Shown here in pieces: positions 39,254-47,680 of a stretch of DNA of 64,000 bases. The position numbers were made by a program, and so were the translations under genes. Numbering within the stretch: position 1 is the stretch's first letter; every line of letters begins with the position of its first letter. The stretch is from Elioraea sp. GTDB lineage: Bacteria > Pseudomonadota > Alphaproteobacteria > Acetobacterales > Acetobacteraceae. The stretch lies in the NCBI RefSeq assembly GCF_022842375.1, contig NZ_JALHPR010000003.1:124001-188000 (forward strand), given 5' to 3'. The notes below the pieces were generated by a model. The model made no database searches and was not told the DNA's origin. It was given only the letters and a program-made list of their open reading frames with translations.

Positions 39254-40993
39254 ATGCTTCGGCAGTTCCTGGCCTTCTACCGGCCGCACAAGCGGCTGGT
39301 CGCGCTTGATTTCGGCTGCGCGGCGCTGTCGGGGGTGCTCGAGCTCGGCTTCCCCATGGCCGTGCGCGGCTTCGTCGACCATCTGCTGCCCTCGGGCGAT
39401 CTCAACCTGATCGTGCTCGCGGTGCTGGTGCTGCTCGCCGTGTACCTGGCCAATGCCGGGTTGATGGCGGTGGTCACCTACTGGGGCCACGTGCTCGGCA
39501 TCGCCATCGAGACGGAGTTGCGCCGCCGCGCCTTCGACCATCTCATGACGCTGCCGCACCGGTTCTACGACAACGTCAAGACCGGCCACCTCGTCGGCCG
39601 CGTGACCAAGAACCTCGAGGACATCGGCGAGGTCGCGCATCACGGGCCGGAGGACCTGCTCATCGCGATCCTGACATTCCTTGGTGCCTTCGCGCTGATG
39701 CTCTACGTCAACCCGGCCCTTGCCGCGCTCACCGCGCTCATCGTTCCGATCGTCGGCTGGGTCGTCGCGCGTTACGGCGGGCGGATGACGCTGAACTGGC
39801 AGGCGCAGTTCGGCCGCGTCGGCGCCTTCAACGCGCGCATCGAGGAAGCCGTCGGCGGCATCCGCGTGGTGAAGGCCTTCGGGCGCGAGGCACATGAACG
39901 GGCGCTGTTCGCCGCCGACAACGCGCAGTACCGCGCGACCAAGCTCGACGCCTACCGCATCATGGCGGTGAGCATGACGCTGAACTACCTCGGCATGCGG
40001 CTGGTGCAGGTGATGGTGATGCTCGCTGGCAGCGTCTTCATCGTGCAGGGGTCGATGAGCATCGGCGATTTCGTTGCATTCCTGCTGCTCGTCGGCGTGT
40101 TCTACCGCCCGCTCGAGAAGATCAACGCAGTGATCGAGACCTACCCCAAGGGCATCGCTGGGTTCCGCTCCTACCTCGCACTCATGGCCACGCCGTCGGA
40201 GATCGCCGACCGCCCCGATGCGCGCGAGGCAGGCGCGCTGAAGGGCGAGGTTCGCTACGAGAGCGTCACCTTCGGCTACACGCCCGATCGCCCGGTGCTG
40301 CGCGACCTCGACCTCACGGTCGCTTCCGGCACCACGATCGCTCTCGTCGGCCCCTCAGGCGCGGGCAAGACGACGATCTGCTCGCTGCTGCCGCGCTTCT
40401 ACGACGTTGGCGGTGGGCGCATCACGATCGATGGCATCGACATCCGCGACATGACGCTCGCCTCGCTGCGCGGCCAGATCGGCGTGGTGCAGCAGGACGT
40501 GTTCCTGTTTGCCGGCACGATCCGCGACAACATCGCCTATGGCCGCCTCGGCGCGTCGGACGGCGAGATCATGGAGGCGGCAGGGCGCGCGCGGCTCGAC
40601 GCGCTGATCGCCGAGCTTCCCGATGGCCTCGACACGATGATCGGCGAGCGTGGCGTGAAGCTCTCGGGCGGGCAGAAGCAGCGGCTGGCGATCGCGCGGA
40701 TGTTCCTGAAGAACCCGCCGATCCTGATCCTCGACGAGGCGACGAGCGCGCTCGACACCGAGACCGAGCGCGCCATCCAGGCCTCGCTTGCCGAACTCGC
40801 CCGCGGGCGGACGACGCTCGTGATCGCGCATCGGCTGGCCACCATCCGCGATGCCGATCGCATCGTCGTCGTCACCGAGGACGGCATCGTCGAGCAAGGC
40901 GCGCACCCCGAGTTGCTCGCGCGGGGGGGTGTCTACCGCACCCTGCACGATGCGCAGTTCGCGCCGGCAGAGGCGGCCAGGCCGGCGTCCTGA
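39254..40993 (+). CDS. ABC exporter, fused membrane and ATPase domains (MsbA-like)
   Basis: A 579-residue half-transporter. Residues 1-315 form six transmembrane helices; the N-terminus (LRQFLAFYRPHKRLVALDFG) and coupling helix EEAVGGIRVVKAFGRE are typical. The ATPase domain has Walker A GPSGAGKTT near 366, Q-loop VVQQDVFLFAGT, signature LSGGQKQR near 471, Walker B ILILDEATSALD and H-loop IAHRLATI. It would work as a homodimer exporting a lipid or drug. ATG 39254 is 40 bases after the CaiB gene with GGGGAGAGG upstream. Convergent with pssA. Confidence 0.92.
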   Translation: MLRQFLAFYRPHKRLVALDFGCAALSGVLELGFPMAVRGFVDHLLPSGDLNLIVLAVLVLLAVYLANAGLMAVVTYWGHVLGIAIETELRRRAFDHLMTLPHRFYDNVKTGHLVGRVTKNLEDIGEVAHHGPEDLLIAILTFLGAFALMLYVNPALAALTALIVPIVGWVVARYGGRMTLNWQAQFGRVGAFNARIEEAVGGIRVVKAFGREAHERALFAADNAQYRATKLDAYRIMAVSMTLNYLGMRLVQVMVMLAGSVFIVQGSMSIGDFVAFLLLVGVFYRPLEKINAVIETYPKGIAGFRSYLALMATPSEIADRPDAREAGALKGEVRYESVTFGYTPDRPVLRDLDLTVASGTTIALVGPSGAGKTTICSLLPRFYDVGGGRITIDGIDIRDMTLASLRGQIGVVQQDVFLFAGTIRDNIAYGRLGASDGEIMEAAGRARLDALIAELPDGLDTMIGERGVKLSGGQKQRLAIARMFLKNPPILILDEATSALDTETERAIQASLAELARGRTTLVIAHRLATIRDADRIVVVTEDGIVEQGAHPELLARGGVYRTLHDAQFAPAEAARPAS

Positions 40994-41008
40994 GGCGGCC
41001 GAGCGCCG

Positions 41009-41887
41009 TCAGGCCGCGCCGGCCTCCGTCGACGGGCGGTCCTCGTCGCGCGCGGTGACGGCCATCGCCTCGGCTTCCGCGCGGAGGCGGTTGTAGCTGC
41101 GCACGCCGAGCGGGATCAGCCCGGCATAGACGAGGCCGATCAGCGCGAACGCCGCCCAGGGCTCGCTCACCAGCAGCGCGATGAACGCACCGGCCCCGAG
41201 CAGCAGCGGCAGCACCACCGCCTGCGGCACCTTGAAGTTCTTGAAGCTCCAGGTCGGCACCGTCGAGACCATCAGCGCGCCGACGGCCAGCAGCACCAGC
41301 GCCGAGAAGGCGGGGTAGCGGATGATGTCGACCACGGCGGAAAAGCCCATCGCCTGGGCCTGCAGCGCGACGAACAGCGGGAACAGCGCCAGCCCAGCCG
41401 CTGCCGGCGCCGGAACCCCGGTGAAGAAATTGTAGGTGTAGGCGGGCTTCGGCGCGCCATCGATCGCGGCATTGAACCGCGCCAGGCGAAGGGCGGCGCA
41501 GACCGCGTACATCAGGCACGGCGCCCAGCCCAGGCCCCCCCAGGTCGAGAGCGTCCAGAGATAGAGAACGAGGGCCGGGGCGACGCCGAAGCAGAGGAAG
41601 TCGGCCAGGCTGTCGAACTCGGCGCCGAACCGGCTGGTCGCCTTCAGCAGCCGCGCGATCCGCCCGTCGAGCCCGTCGATCACGGCGGCGATGACGATGG
41701 CGGTTACCGCGGCGTCCCATCGCTCGACCAGGGCGAAGCGGATGGCCGTGAGCCCGGCGCAGAGCCCGACCAGCGTCATCAGGTTCGGGATCAGCCTGTT
41801 GAACGACAGCCCCTTGAAGCGCGGCCGCGAGCGACGGCGAAGCCGCTGCCGCCAGCGATCGACGGCGGGAGGACGGGGCGGCTTCAC
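41009..41887 (-). CDS. pssA: CDP-diacylglycerol--serine O-phosphatidyltransferase
   Basis: A 292-residue membrane enzyme making phosphatidylserine. The CDP-alcohol phosphotransferase motif is complete in DGLDGRIARLLKATSRFGAE followed by FDSLAD, with about seven to eight hydrophobic helices. Start GTG 41887 lies 10 bases after the psd stop, so pssA is the second gene of a psd-pssA operon and the two give phosphatidylethanolamine. An arginine-rich cytoplasmic N-terminus (about 25 residues) precedes the first helix. Confidence 0.93.
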   Translation of the reverse strand: MKPPRPPAVDRWRQRLRRRSRPRFKGLSFNRLIPNLMTLVGLCAGLTAIRFALVERWDAAVTAIVIAAVIDGLDGRIARLLKATSRFGAEFDSLADFLCFGVAPALVLYLWTLSTWGGLGWAPCLMYAVCAALRLARFNAAIDGAPKPAYTYNFFTGVPAPAAAGLALFPLFVALQAQAMGFSAVVDIIRYPAFSALVLLAVGALMVSTVPTWSFKNFKVPQAVVLPLLLGAGAFIALLVSEPWAAFALIGLVYAGLIPLGVRSYNRLRAEAEAMAVTARDEDRPSTEAGAA

Positions 41888-41897
41888 CGCGCCCTGC

Positions 41898-42593
41898 TCA
41901 TCGCACGACGCCGATGCGGCGCGGCTCGGCCGAGTCGAGATCGGCGATCACGGTCTCTGCCCCGATCGTGAGCTGCCCCTCGGCCACCAGCGGCACCACC
42001 CCGTGGGGGAGGTAGAGGTCCGTGCGGCTGCCGAAGCGGATGATGCCGAAGCGCTGGCCGGCGGCGAGCACCTCGCCCTCCTTCACCTCGCAGACGATCC
42101 GCCGCGCGATCAGCCCGGCGATCTGCACCACGCCGAGGGTGCGGCCATCGGCCAGCACGAGGGCGAGGCCGTTGCGCTCGTTCTCGTCGGACGCCTTGTC
42201 GGCGGCCGCGTTCACGAATTTGCCAGGGTGGTAGGCGATGCGCGTCACGGTCGCATCCACGGGGCTGCGGTTCACGTGCACGTCGAGCACCGAGAGGAAG
42301 ATCGCCACCCGCCAGCGCTGCTCCGGCCCTAGGCCGAGCTCCACCGGCGGCACGGCTTCGGCCACCGAGACGATGCGGCCATCGGCCGGCGCGACCACGA
42401 GGCCGGCGCGCGTCGGCGTCGTTCGCGCAGGGTCGCGGAAGAAGTAGGCGCAGAACAGCGCGAAGGCGAGCGCCAGCCACATCAGCGTCTGGGAGAACAG
42501 CCCAAACACGAGGGCGGCGGCAGCCGCACCGGCGATGAACGGGATGCCGGCGCGGTGCGGCGGCGAGAGGACGGAGCTGAGAGCGTCGAGCAT
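41898..42593 (-). CDS. psd: Phosphatidylserine decarboxylase proenzyme (short bacterial type)
   Basis: A 231-residue inner-membrane enzyme of the short Psd type. Two N-terminal hydrophobic segments (PFIAGAAAAALVFGLF and ALAFALFCAYFF) precede FFRDPAR and VVAPADGRIV. The self-cleavage site is the Gly-Ser in RFGSRTDLYLP (about 185-195), where Ser becomes the pyruvoyl group. HVNRSPVD matches the family histidine. ATG 42593 has no ribosome site and sits only seven bases past a likely -10 box. Confidence 0.94.
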   Translation of the reverse strand: MLDALSSVLSPPHRAGIPFIAGAAAAALVFGLFSQTLMWLALAFALFCAYFFRDPARTTPTRAGLVVAPADGRIVSVAEAVPPVELGLGPEQRWRVAIFLSVLDVHVNRSPVDATVTRIAYHPGKFVNAAADKASDENERNGLALVLADGRTLGVVQIAGLIARRIVCEVKEGEVLAAGQRFGIIRFGSRTDLYLPHGVVPLVAEGQLTIGAETVIADLDSAEPRRIGVVR

Positions 42594-42600
42594 GGGGCGC

Positions 42601-42630
42601 GTTATAGATGCGTTTACGGGCCCTGCGCAA
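42601..42630 (-). promoter_or_regulatory. Probable psd-pssA promoter, apparently giving a leaderless mRNA
   Basis: On the minus strand TTGCGC (42630-42625) and TATAAC (42606-42601) are 18 bases apart. Only seven bases separate the -10 box from the psd ATG, so transcription would begin at or next to the start codon. Confidence 0.4.
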
Positions 42631-42640
42631 AATTCCCGTC

Positions 42641-43117
42641 ATGAACGCATCCGTCTCCTCGCTCGAGCCCGTCGGCGCCATGGCTGGCACTGCCGCCGCA
42701 CCCATCACCATCGGCAAGCTGGGGCCCTTCGCCGTCAGCCTCGACGGCACACTCGAGCCGAACGACCCCGAGATCGCGCCACGCTTCGGGTTCCGCTGGC
42801 GTGGGCGCCGGGTCGCGGCGCGGATGCTGGCCGGCTGGCAGGTAGAGTTCGACGTGATCGCCGCGCATGTGCCGTTCACGGCGGAATCGACATCCGCCCG
42901 CCCGCGCGTGCTTGCTGCCGTCGCCGCGCTGCGCGATGGGCTGCCGCCGGGCTGGCGGCTGAGGCTGGCGCCTGATCACTCGGTGCACCTCGAAACCGTC
43001 GCTCCGCTCGGCGGTCCGGCGACGGCGACCAAGCTGGTCACCGCCGCCACGACGTTCGTCCTCGCGCTGGCACCCTGCCTCGACCTGCTCGATGACGAGG
43101 GCGCCCGCGCCGCGTGA
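42641..43117 (+). CDS. Hypothetical protein
   Basis: A 158-residue soluble protein I do not recognise, divergent from psd. It has an N-terminal beta-like part (ITIGKLGPFAVSLDGTLEPN), a basic strand FRWRGRRVAARMLAG and a central helix-rich segment around RVLAAVAALRDGLPPGW, then PDHSVHLETVAP. No signal peptide, membrane helix or metal motif is visible. ATG 42641 is favoured; ATG 42608 would add 11 residues and overlap the psd promoter. Codon usage looks like that of the neighbours. Confidence 0.6.
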   Translation: MNASVSSLEPVGAMAGTAAAPITIGKLGPFAVSLDGTLEPNDPEIAPRFGFRWRGRRVAARMLAGWQVEFDVIAAHVPFTAESTSARPRVLAAVAALRDGLPPGWRLRLAPDHSVHLETVAPLGGPATATKLVTAATTFVLALAPCLDLLDDEGARAA

Positions 43118-43174
43118 GGCCTGGAGCGCGTTCCGAACGGCTGGAAACAATCGGCCGGACCGTCGGGCGCTGCC

Positions 43175-44533
43175 CTAGCGCGGCGGGGCATCCTCAGCCG
43201 GCAGGGCAAAAACCTGGCCGGGAAAGATCATGTTCGGGTCGCGGATCACGTCGCGATTGGCGGCGTAGATGACCGAGAAGCGCACCCCGCGCCCGTAGGT
43301 CTGCCGCGCGATGCGCCAGAGATTCTGCCCCGGCTGCACCACCACGGTTCCCTCGCGCAGCGCCTCCGGCGGGGCTTCGGCCCGCTGGAACGGCATCTGG
43401 ACACGCCCCGTCACGCGGCCCGCCGTGTCGACCCTGTCGGCACGTAGGTCGAACACGCCTGGCGGGATAGGCTCAGCCGGGCGAAGGTTCCAGCGGCCCT
43501 CCGGGTCAGCCTGCGCATCGCCGATATGGCGGTTATCGAGATAGAGCCTGACGGAGCCGCCTGGATTGGCGCGCCCGGCGAACTGCACGTCCCCCCCCTC
43601 GGCATAGTCGACGGCATCGACCGAGACGCCCCCTTGCGGCCTGCCCTGCGGCACGGTCGGCGATTGCGCCGCTGGCGCGGGGGGCGATTGCGCCGCTGGC
43701 GCTGGGGGTGATTGCGCCGCTGGCGCGGGGGGTGATTGCGCCGCTGGCGCGGGGGGTGATTGCGCCGCCGGCGCGGGGGGTGACGGCGCCGCCGGCGCGG
43801 GGGCTTGCGTCGGCGCCGCCGGGGGCGCTGGCAGAGCCTGGACAGCGGGAGCCTGGAGCACCCGTAGCTCGCCCTGCCCCTCGCGCGGCACCAGCAGCGC
43901 AATCGGCGCCTGCGGCGGGATAGGCTGTGGCGCCAGGGCTTCTGCGCGGGCTTCTGCCGGGGCTTGCTGGGGCGGCGGCGGCGCGGTCGATGTCGGGGCA
44001 GGGGCCGGCGGCAGGGCGGCGACCTCAGGCCCCGGCACGATCAGCACGACAGTGCTCGCCGCATCCGTCACGCTGCCGTCAGGATTGCGGGCACGCAGCG
44101 ACAGTTCGCGCCCGCCCGGCCGCATCGGCGTCGCGGCAACGAACACCCACTCTCCCCGCGCATCGGCACGGGCGCTGCCCACCTCTGCGTCACCATCGAG
44201 GATGATGATCTCCGCCCCGGGGGCAGCGCGGCCCGCCATGACCGCACCGCCGCCCGCGCCGATGCGCACGACATCGAAGCTCGGCCGCACAGGCAGCGGG
44301 GCCTGCTGCGCGACGGGGGCCGGTGGTGTCGGCGTCGGCGCCGCGGCACGGTTCTCCGCCGGTGCGGCCGGTGCCGGTGCGCTCGATGCCGATGCGCCAG
44401 GTGCCGATGCAGGTGCAGGCGCTGCAGCTGGCGGCGGCAGTTCGACCACGGGTTCGTTGAACGCATCGCGGCCGACCCACACGACGGCCCCGAACGCCAC
44501 CATACCCATCAGACCGAGAACGACTGCGCGCAT
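43175..44533 (-). CDS. LysM-domain cell-envelope protein with Pro/Ala-rich linker
   Basis: A 452-residue protein with one N-terminal membrane anchor (VVLGLMGMVAFGAVVWVG). Next are a Pro/Ala-rich stretch, a first Ig-like segment (about 95-170, GSARADARGEWVFVAATP), a second Pro/Ala linker containing octapeptide SPPAPAAQ repeats, another Ig-like segment (VRLYLDNRHIGDAQADPEGR), and a C-terminal LysM (VVVQPGQNLWRIARQTYGRG, ending FPGQVFALP) that binds peptidoglycan. The two Ig-like units have the same internal pattern, suggesting duplication. ATG 44533 has AAAGG five bases upstream. Confidence 0.85.
   Translation of the reverse strand: MRAVVLGLMGMVAFGAVVWVGRDAFNEPVVELPPPAAAPAPASAPGASASSAPAPAAPAENRAAAPTPTPPAPVAQQAPLPVRPSFDVVRIGAGGGAVMAGRAAPGAEIIILDGDAEVGSARADARGEWVFVAATPMRPGGRELSLRARNPDGSVTDAASTVVLIVPGPEVAALPPAPAPTSTAPPPPQQAPAEARAEALAPQPIPPQAPIALLVPREGQGELRVLQAPAVQALPAPPAAPTQAPAPAAPSPPAPAAQSPPAPAAQSPPAPAAQSPPAPAAQSPPAPAAQSPTVPQGRPQGGVSVDAVDYAEGGDVQFAGRANPGGSVRLYLDNRHIGDAQADPEGRWNLRPAEPIPPGVFDLRADRVDTAGRVTGRVQMPFQRAEAPPEALREGTVVVQPGQNLWRIARQTYGRGVRFSVIYAANRDVIRDPNMIFPGQVFALPAEDAPPR
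43662..43805. repeat. Six tandem copies of a 24-bp repeat inside the LysM gene
   Basis: Copies begin at 43662, 43686, 43710, 43734, 43758 and 43782 with the core gattgcgccgctggcgcggg; the last copies differ at a few bases. On the minus strand they encode the octapeptide SPPAPAAQ and variants, a flexible spacer likely to vary in copy number between strains. Confidence 0.9.
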
Positions 44534-44601
44534 CGCGACCTTTTCCAAAAGACGACCCAGTGTAGATGAAAAAGTGATGACACGCAGCGGCCCTTGCCGG
44601 C

Positions 44602-45459
44602 TCAGCGTGCCCCGGCGAGCAGGAACGCAAGCCCCGCGAGTGGCAGCCCGGCAGCGAGCGTACCCAGCATGCCGCCGGCGATGCCGCCAGGCGCAAGCCC
44701 CATCGCGGCCGCGGCACGGAAGCCCGCCGCGAGTGCCATCAGCGGCGCCGCGGCCGCGGCCCAGCTCGCCGGCGCGCGCATCGCAAGTCCGGCGGCAACC
44801 GCCACCCCGCCAAGCCCTGCGGCGAGCGCCAAGGTGCCGGCAAGCCCAGCCCCGGCGCCCACCCTCATCCATGTCACGATCAGCAGCCCCGCACCTGCGG
44901 CCACGACGAGCATGGCGAGGCCGACGAACACCGCCGCGCTGCCGGCGAACCAGAGCCCCGCCGCGAGCACGAGGGCCGCCGCCGTCGTGAGCGCGGGCGC
45001 GACAGGCCCTGCGCGCACCGGCACGAGCCGCCATGCCGGGATGGCGAAGGCGGCGAGCACGGGCAGGGATTCCGCCAGGACGCGGGCAAGGTCAGGCACC
45101 ACGCGCGGGGCTCCAAGCATGAACCACCCGGCAGCAACGGCGCCGATGGCAGCGACCGCGCCCGCCAGCCGCCCGCGCAACCCGACCAGGTCGCCGGCAA
45201 GACCGAGGGCGGCGGCCCCGAGAACGAGCCAGGGCAGACGCTCCGGCAGCATGCGCGGCGTCACCATCCGCGCGCCGAACACCAGGAACAGCGTGACAAC
45301 GAGCGCCGCCGCGGCGCCAAGCCCCGCCACGCGAGGCCGTCCGGCAAGCACGAGCAGGAGCGGGAGGGCAAGCGACAGCACGAACGCGACCAGCGGCGGC
45401 TGGTACGCCGCGGCGATCCAGGTCTCCGCCCAGGACAGGGGAAGCATCGCGCTCATCAT
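44602..45459 (-). CDS. Polytopic membrane protein, unknown function
   Basis: A 285-residue protein consisting almost entirely of hydrophobic helices (about eight), rich in Ala, Gly and Leu, for example PLVAFVLSLALPLLLVLAG and LAGTLALAAGLGGVAVAAGL. No transporter signature or conserved charged motif stands out. It is 68 bases upstream of the LysM gene on the same strand and may be co-transcribed. The start is a double ATG at 45459, with GAGGCGATGGG ahead. Confidence 0.65.
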   Translation of the reverse strand: MMSAMLPLSWAETWIAAAYQPPLVAFVLSLALPLLLVLAGRPRVAGLGAAAALVVTLFLVFGARMVTPRMLPERLPWLVLGAAALGLAGDLVGLRGRLAGAVAAIGAVAAGWFMLGAPRVVPDLARVLAESLPVLAAFAIPAWRLVPVRAGPVAPALTTAAALVLAAGLWFAGSAAVFVGLAMLVVAAGAGLLIVTWMRVGAGAGLAGTLALAAGLGGVAVAAGLAMRAPASWAAAAAPLMALAAGFRAAAAMGLAPGGIAGGMLGTLAAGLPLAGLAFLLAGAR

Positions 45460-45562
45460 CCCATCGCCTCGCGCACGCAGCAGCGCACGTCAAGCGGCGC
45501 CGCAGGCTGTCACGCGTGGCGCGCGCCGGGCATACTCACGCACGATACAGCAGGAGCGATGC

Positions 45563-46249
45563 ATGGCCGAGCACGATCGCAGCACCGAGGGCGCCGCCCT
45601 CCGCCCCGTCCTGGTCTGGGACCTGCCGACGCGAATCGTGCACTGGTCGCTCGTCCTGCTCATGATCGGCAGCTTCGTCACCGTGCGGCTTCACGTGATG
45701 GACCTGCATGCCCTCTGCGGCTACGCGATCCTGACGCTGGTGATCTTCCGGATCCTCTGGGGCCTGCTCGGCAGCGAGAATGCGCGGTTCTCGCATTTCC
45801 TCCAGGGGCCGGGTGCCGTGATTGCCCATCTCGGCCACATCGTCACCCGAAAGCCGGACAGGGAAACGAGCCACAACGCGCTCGGCGGCTGGGCGGTGAT
45901 ACTGCTGCTCGGCCTCGTGGCCGCGCAGGCAACGACGGGGCTGTTCGCGAATGACGACATCCTGTTCCGCGGCCCGCTCTCGCGCACGGTGGGCAAGGCG
46001 ATGTCGGACAGCATCACCGGCTGGCACTACCTGATCTCGGACCTGCTGCTCATCGCCGTCGGCGTGCATGTCGCCGCCGCGCTGTTCTATCGGCTGTTCC
46101 TGCGCCACCGCCTCGTCGAGGCGATGGTGACGGGCCGCAAGGCGCTGCCGGCCAATGTGCCGGCGCCGCGGCTGGCCGGAATCGGGCGGGCGGTGGTGCT
46201 GCTCGCGCTGTCGGCAGCGGCGGTGCGGGGGGTCGTGACCCTGGTCTGA
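45563..46249 (+). CDS. Cytochrome b561 (Ni/Fe-hydrogenase cyt b / DUF-type membrane di-heme protein)
   Basis: A 228-residue membrane cytochrome with four main helices plus a C-terminal one. Putative haem ligands are His27 (PTRIVHWSLV), His49 (DLHALCGYAIL), and two histidines in GWHYLISDLLLIAVGVHVAA. It begins VLVWDLPTRIVHW as in the family and carries quinol-linked electrons. ATG 45563 follows CAGGAG. The periplasmic cytochrome c' gene converges on it 19 bases away, an arrangement that recurs in proteobacteria and suggests an electron-transfer pair. Confidence 0.9.
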   Translation: MAEHDRSTEGAALRPVLVWDLPTRIVHWSLVLLMIGSFVTVRLHVMDLHALCGYAILTLVIFRILWGLLGSENARFSHFLQGPGAVIAHLGHIVTRKPDRETSHNALGGWAVILLLGLVAAQATTGLFANDDILFRGPLSRTVGKAMSDSITGWHYLISDLLLIAVGVHVAAALFYRLFLRHRLVEAMVTGRKALPANVPAPRLAGIGRAVVLLALSAAAVRGVVTLV

Positions 46250-46268
46250 GCCACGCCCCCCGCTCACG

Positions 46269-46724
46269 TCACCGCGCCGGGGCGCGATAGGGGCGGTGGC
46301 ACACCCCGCAGGCCTGGCCCGTCGCCTGGAGCGCGCTGCTGAGAGTCCCGGCATTGCCGCTCTCGGCCGCCGCGACCAGCGCGTTGGCCTGCGTCACGAA
46401 CCCATCCGACACGCGATCGAACCCGGCACGGTCGGACCAGATGGCGGGAAGCGCCCGGGTCTGGCCGCTATCGCTGCCAGGCGGGAACAGCGTCTTGATC
46501 CTTGGCGCATGCTCGGCGATCGCCCGCGCCGGCGCGACGGCGCCTGCCGTCGGCTGGCGGCCTTCGACGATCCGCTGGATCGCCTCCATGTTCCCGGCCA
46601 TCGCCTTGAACCCGTCCTTCCGCTGCGTCAGGACGTCACCCTGGGCGAGGGCGAGCGGCACGGCAACGACGGCAGCCAGAGCCAGGCCGGCGGCAATACG
46701 TGCCGGCATCGAGAACAACAGCAT
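46269..46724 (-). CDS. Cytochrome c' (class II c-type cytochrome)
   Basis: A 151-residue periplasmic four-helix haem protein. It has a signal peptide (ARIAAGLALAAVVAVPLALA, cleavage before QGD), the helix A start VLTQRKDGFKAMAGNMEAI typical of the family, and a C-terminal haem site CGVCH (C139, C142, H143). The family binds NO or CO and takes part in electron transfer. ATG 46724 is chosen from the GGAAGG upstream and from the signal peptide; the frame extends further without support. Confidence 0.93.
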   Translation of the reverse strand: MLLFSMPARIAAGLALAAVVAVPLALAQGDVLTQRKDGFKAMAGNMEAIQRIVEGRQPTAGAVAPARAIAEHAPRIKTLFPPGSDSGQTRALPAIWSDRAGFDRVSDGFVTQANALVAAAESGNAGTLSSALQATGQACGVCHRPYRAPAR

Positions 46725-46916
46725 GCGGATCAATCCTTCCCTCGGGGTGGTGCGGCACGCTTCCTTGCCGCATCGACACAATGGCGGACCGGCCGGGGGC
46801 CGCAAGGTCACGACGGCGTCAGCCTGTATCCGCGACGCTGATGATGCCGATCACGCGCGCTGATGCAATCATGCAGCGATGAACGCCCACCCGATGAACG
46901 CACCAGGAGCAACCGC

Positions 46917-47501
46917 ATGCCGCACCCGTTCAACGCCGTTGCCGTCTTCTGCGGCTCACGCTTCGGCACCGACCCGCGCCACCGCGAGGCAGCGGTCGCG
47001 CTCGGCCGCGCGCTCGCCGGGGCCGGCATCCGCCTCGTCTATGGCGGCGGGCGCGTCGGGCTGATGGGCGTGATCGCCGATGCCACTCTCGCCGCCGGCG
47101 GCGCGGTGACCGGCGTTATCCCGAGTTTCCTGGCCAAGCGCGAGGTGGAACACCAGGGCGTGACCGAGCTGATCGAGACGGCGTCGATGCATGCCCGGAA
47201 AACCATCATGACCGAGCGGTCCGACGCCTTCGTGATGCTGCCGGGGGGCCTGGGTACCTTCGACGAGACGATCGAGATCATCACCTGGCGGCAGCTTGGC
47301 CTGCACGACAAGCCGATCATCCTCTGCGACGTCGCGGGCTCGGCGCGGCCGCTGATCGCCGCGCTCGAGGCAGCGGTGGACATGGGTTTCGCGGGGGCAG
47401 AGACGCGCCGGCTCTATGCCGTGGCGGAAGGGGCCGAGGGGGTGCTGCCGCTGCTCGCCACCCTCCAGCCAGGCGGCAGGGCGGCCGCCGACCTGACCTG
47501 A
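46917..47501 (+). CDS. LOG-family protein (cytokinin riboside 5'-monophosphate phosphoribohydrolase type)
   Basis: A 194-residue Rossmann-fold hydrolase that releases free bases from nucleotide monophosphates. It has the family N-terminus NAVAVFCGSRFGTDPRH, the loop VYGGGRVGLMGVIAD, the MHARKTIM segment, and the signature LPGGLGTFDE with its catalytic Glu. ATG 46917 follows AGGAG. Single gene, just upstream of the tRNA. Bacterial members often serve purine salvage rather than cytokinin production. Confidence 0.92.
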   Translation: MPHPFNAVAVFCGSRFGTDPRHREAAVALGRALAGAGIRLVYGGGRVGLMGVIADATLAAGGAVTGVIPSFLAKREVEHQGVTELIETASMHARKTIMTERSDAFVMLPGGLGTFDETIEIITWRQLGLHDKPIILCDVAGSARPLIAALEAAVDMGFAGAETRRLYAVAEGAEGVLPLLATLQPGGRAAADLT

Positions 47502-47550
47502 GCGCAGCCCTCCCGCGCCCTGCCCCTTGCCCGCGTGGCACCACCCCCGC

Positions 47551-47579
47551 TTGCCGGGGCCGCGCCTCTCCGCTAGACA
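47551..47579 (+). promoter_or_regulatory. Probable promoter of tRNA-Pro
   Basis: TTGCCG (47551-47556) and TAGACA (47574-47579) are separated by 17 bases and end 24 bases before the tRNA 5' base. Confidence 0.45.
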
Positions 47580-47603
47580 CGCGCCCTGCCCCCGGGGCGC
47601 TGC

Positions 47604-47680
47604 CGGAGTGTAGCTCAGCCTGGTAGAGCACTGTGTTCGGGACGCAGGGGCCGGAGGTTCGAATCCTCTCACTCCGACCA
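47604..47680 (+). tRNA. tRNA-Pro (anticodon CGG)
   Basis: A 77-base cloverleaf: acceptor CGGAGTG / CACTCCG, D-arm GCTC/GAGC, anticodon stem CTGTG/CGCAG around TTCGGGA, with CGG at 47638-47640, variable loop, T-arm GGAGG TTCGAAT CCTCT, discriminator A and encoded CCA. It reads CCG codons. Phage genes begin directly behind it, so it is a candidate integration site. The matching att copy is not in the window. Confidence 0.96.

Noticed and set aside
43662-43805. Tandem repeats as a CRISPR array
   Set aside because: Copies are directly adjacent with no spacers and lie in frame in a Pro/Ala-rich coding region; no cas genes are present.
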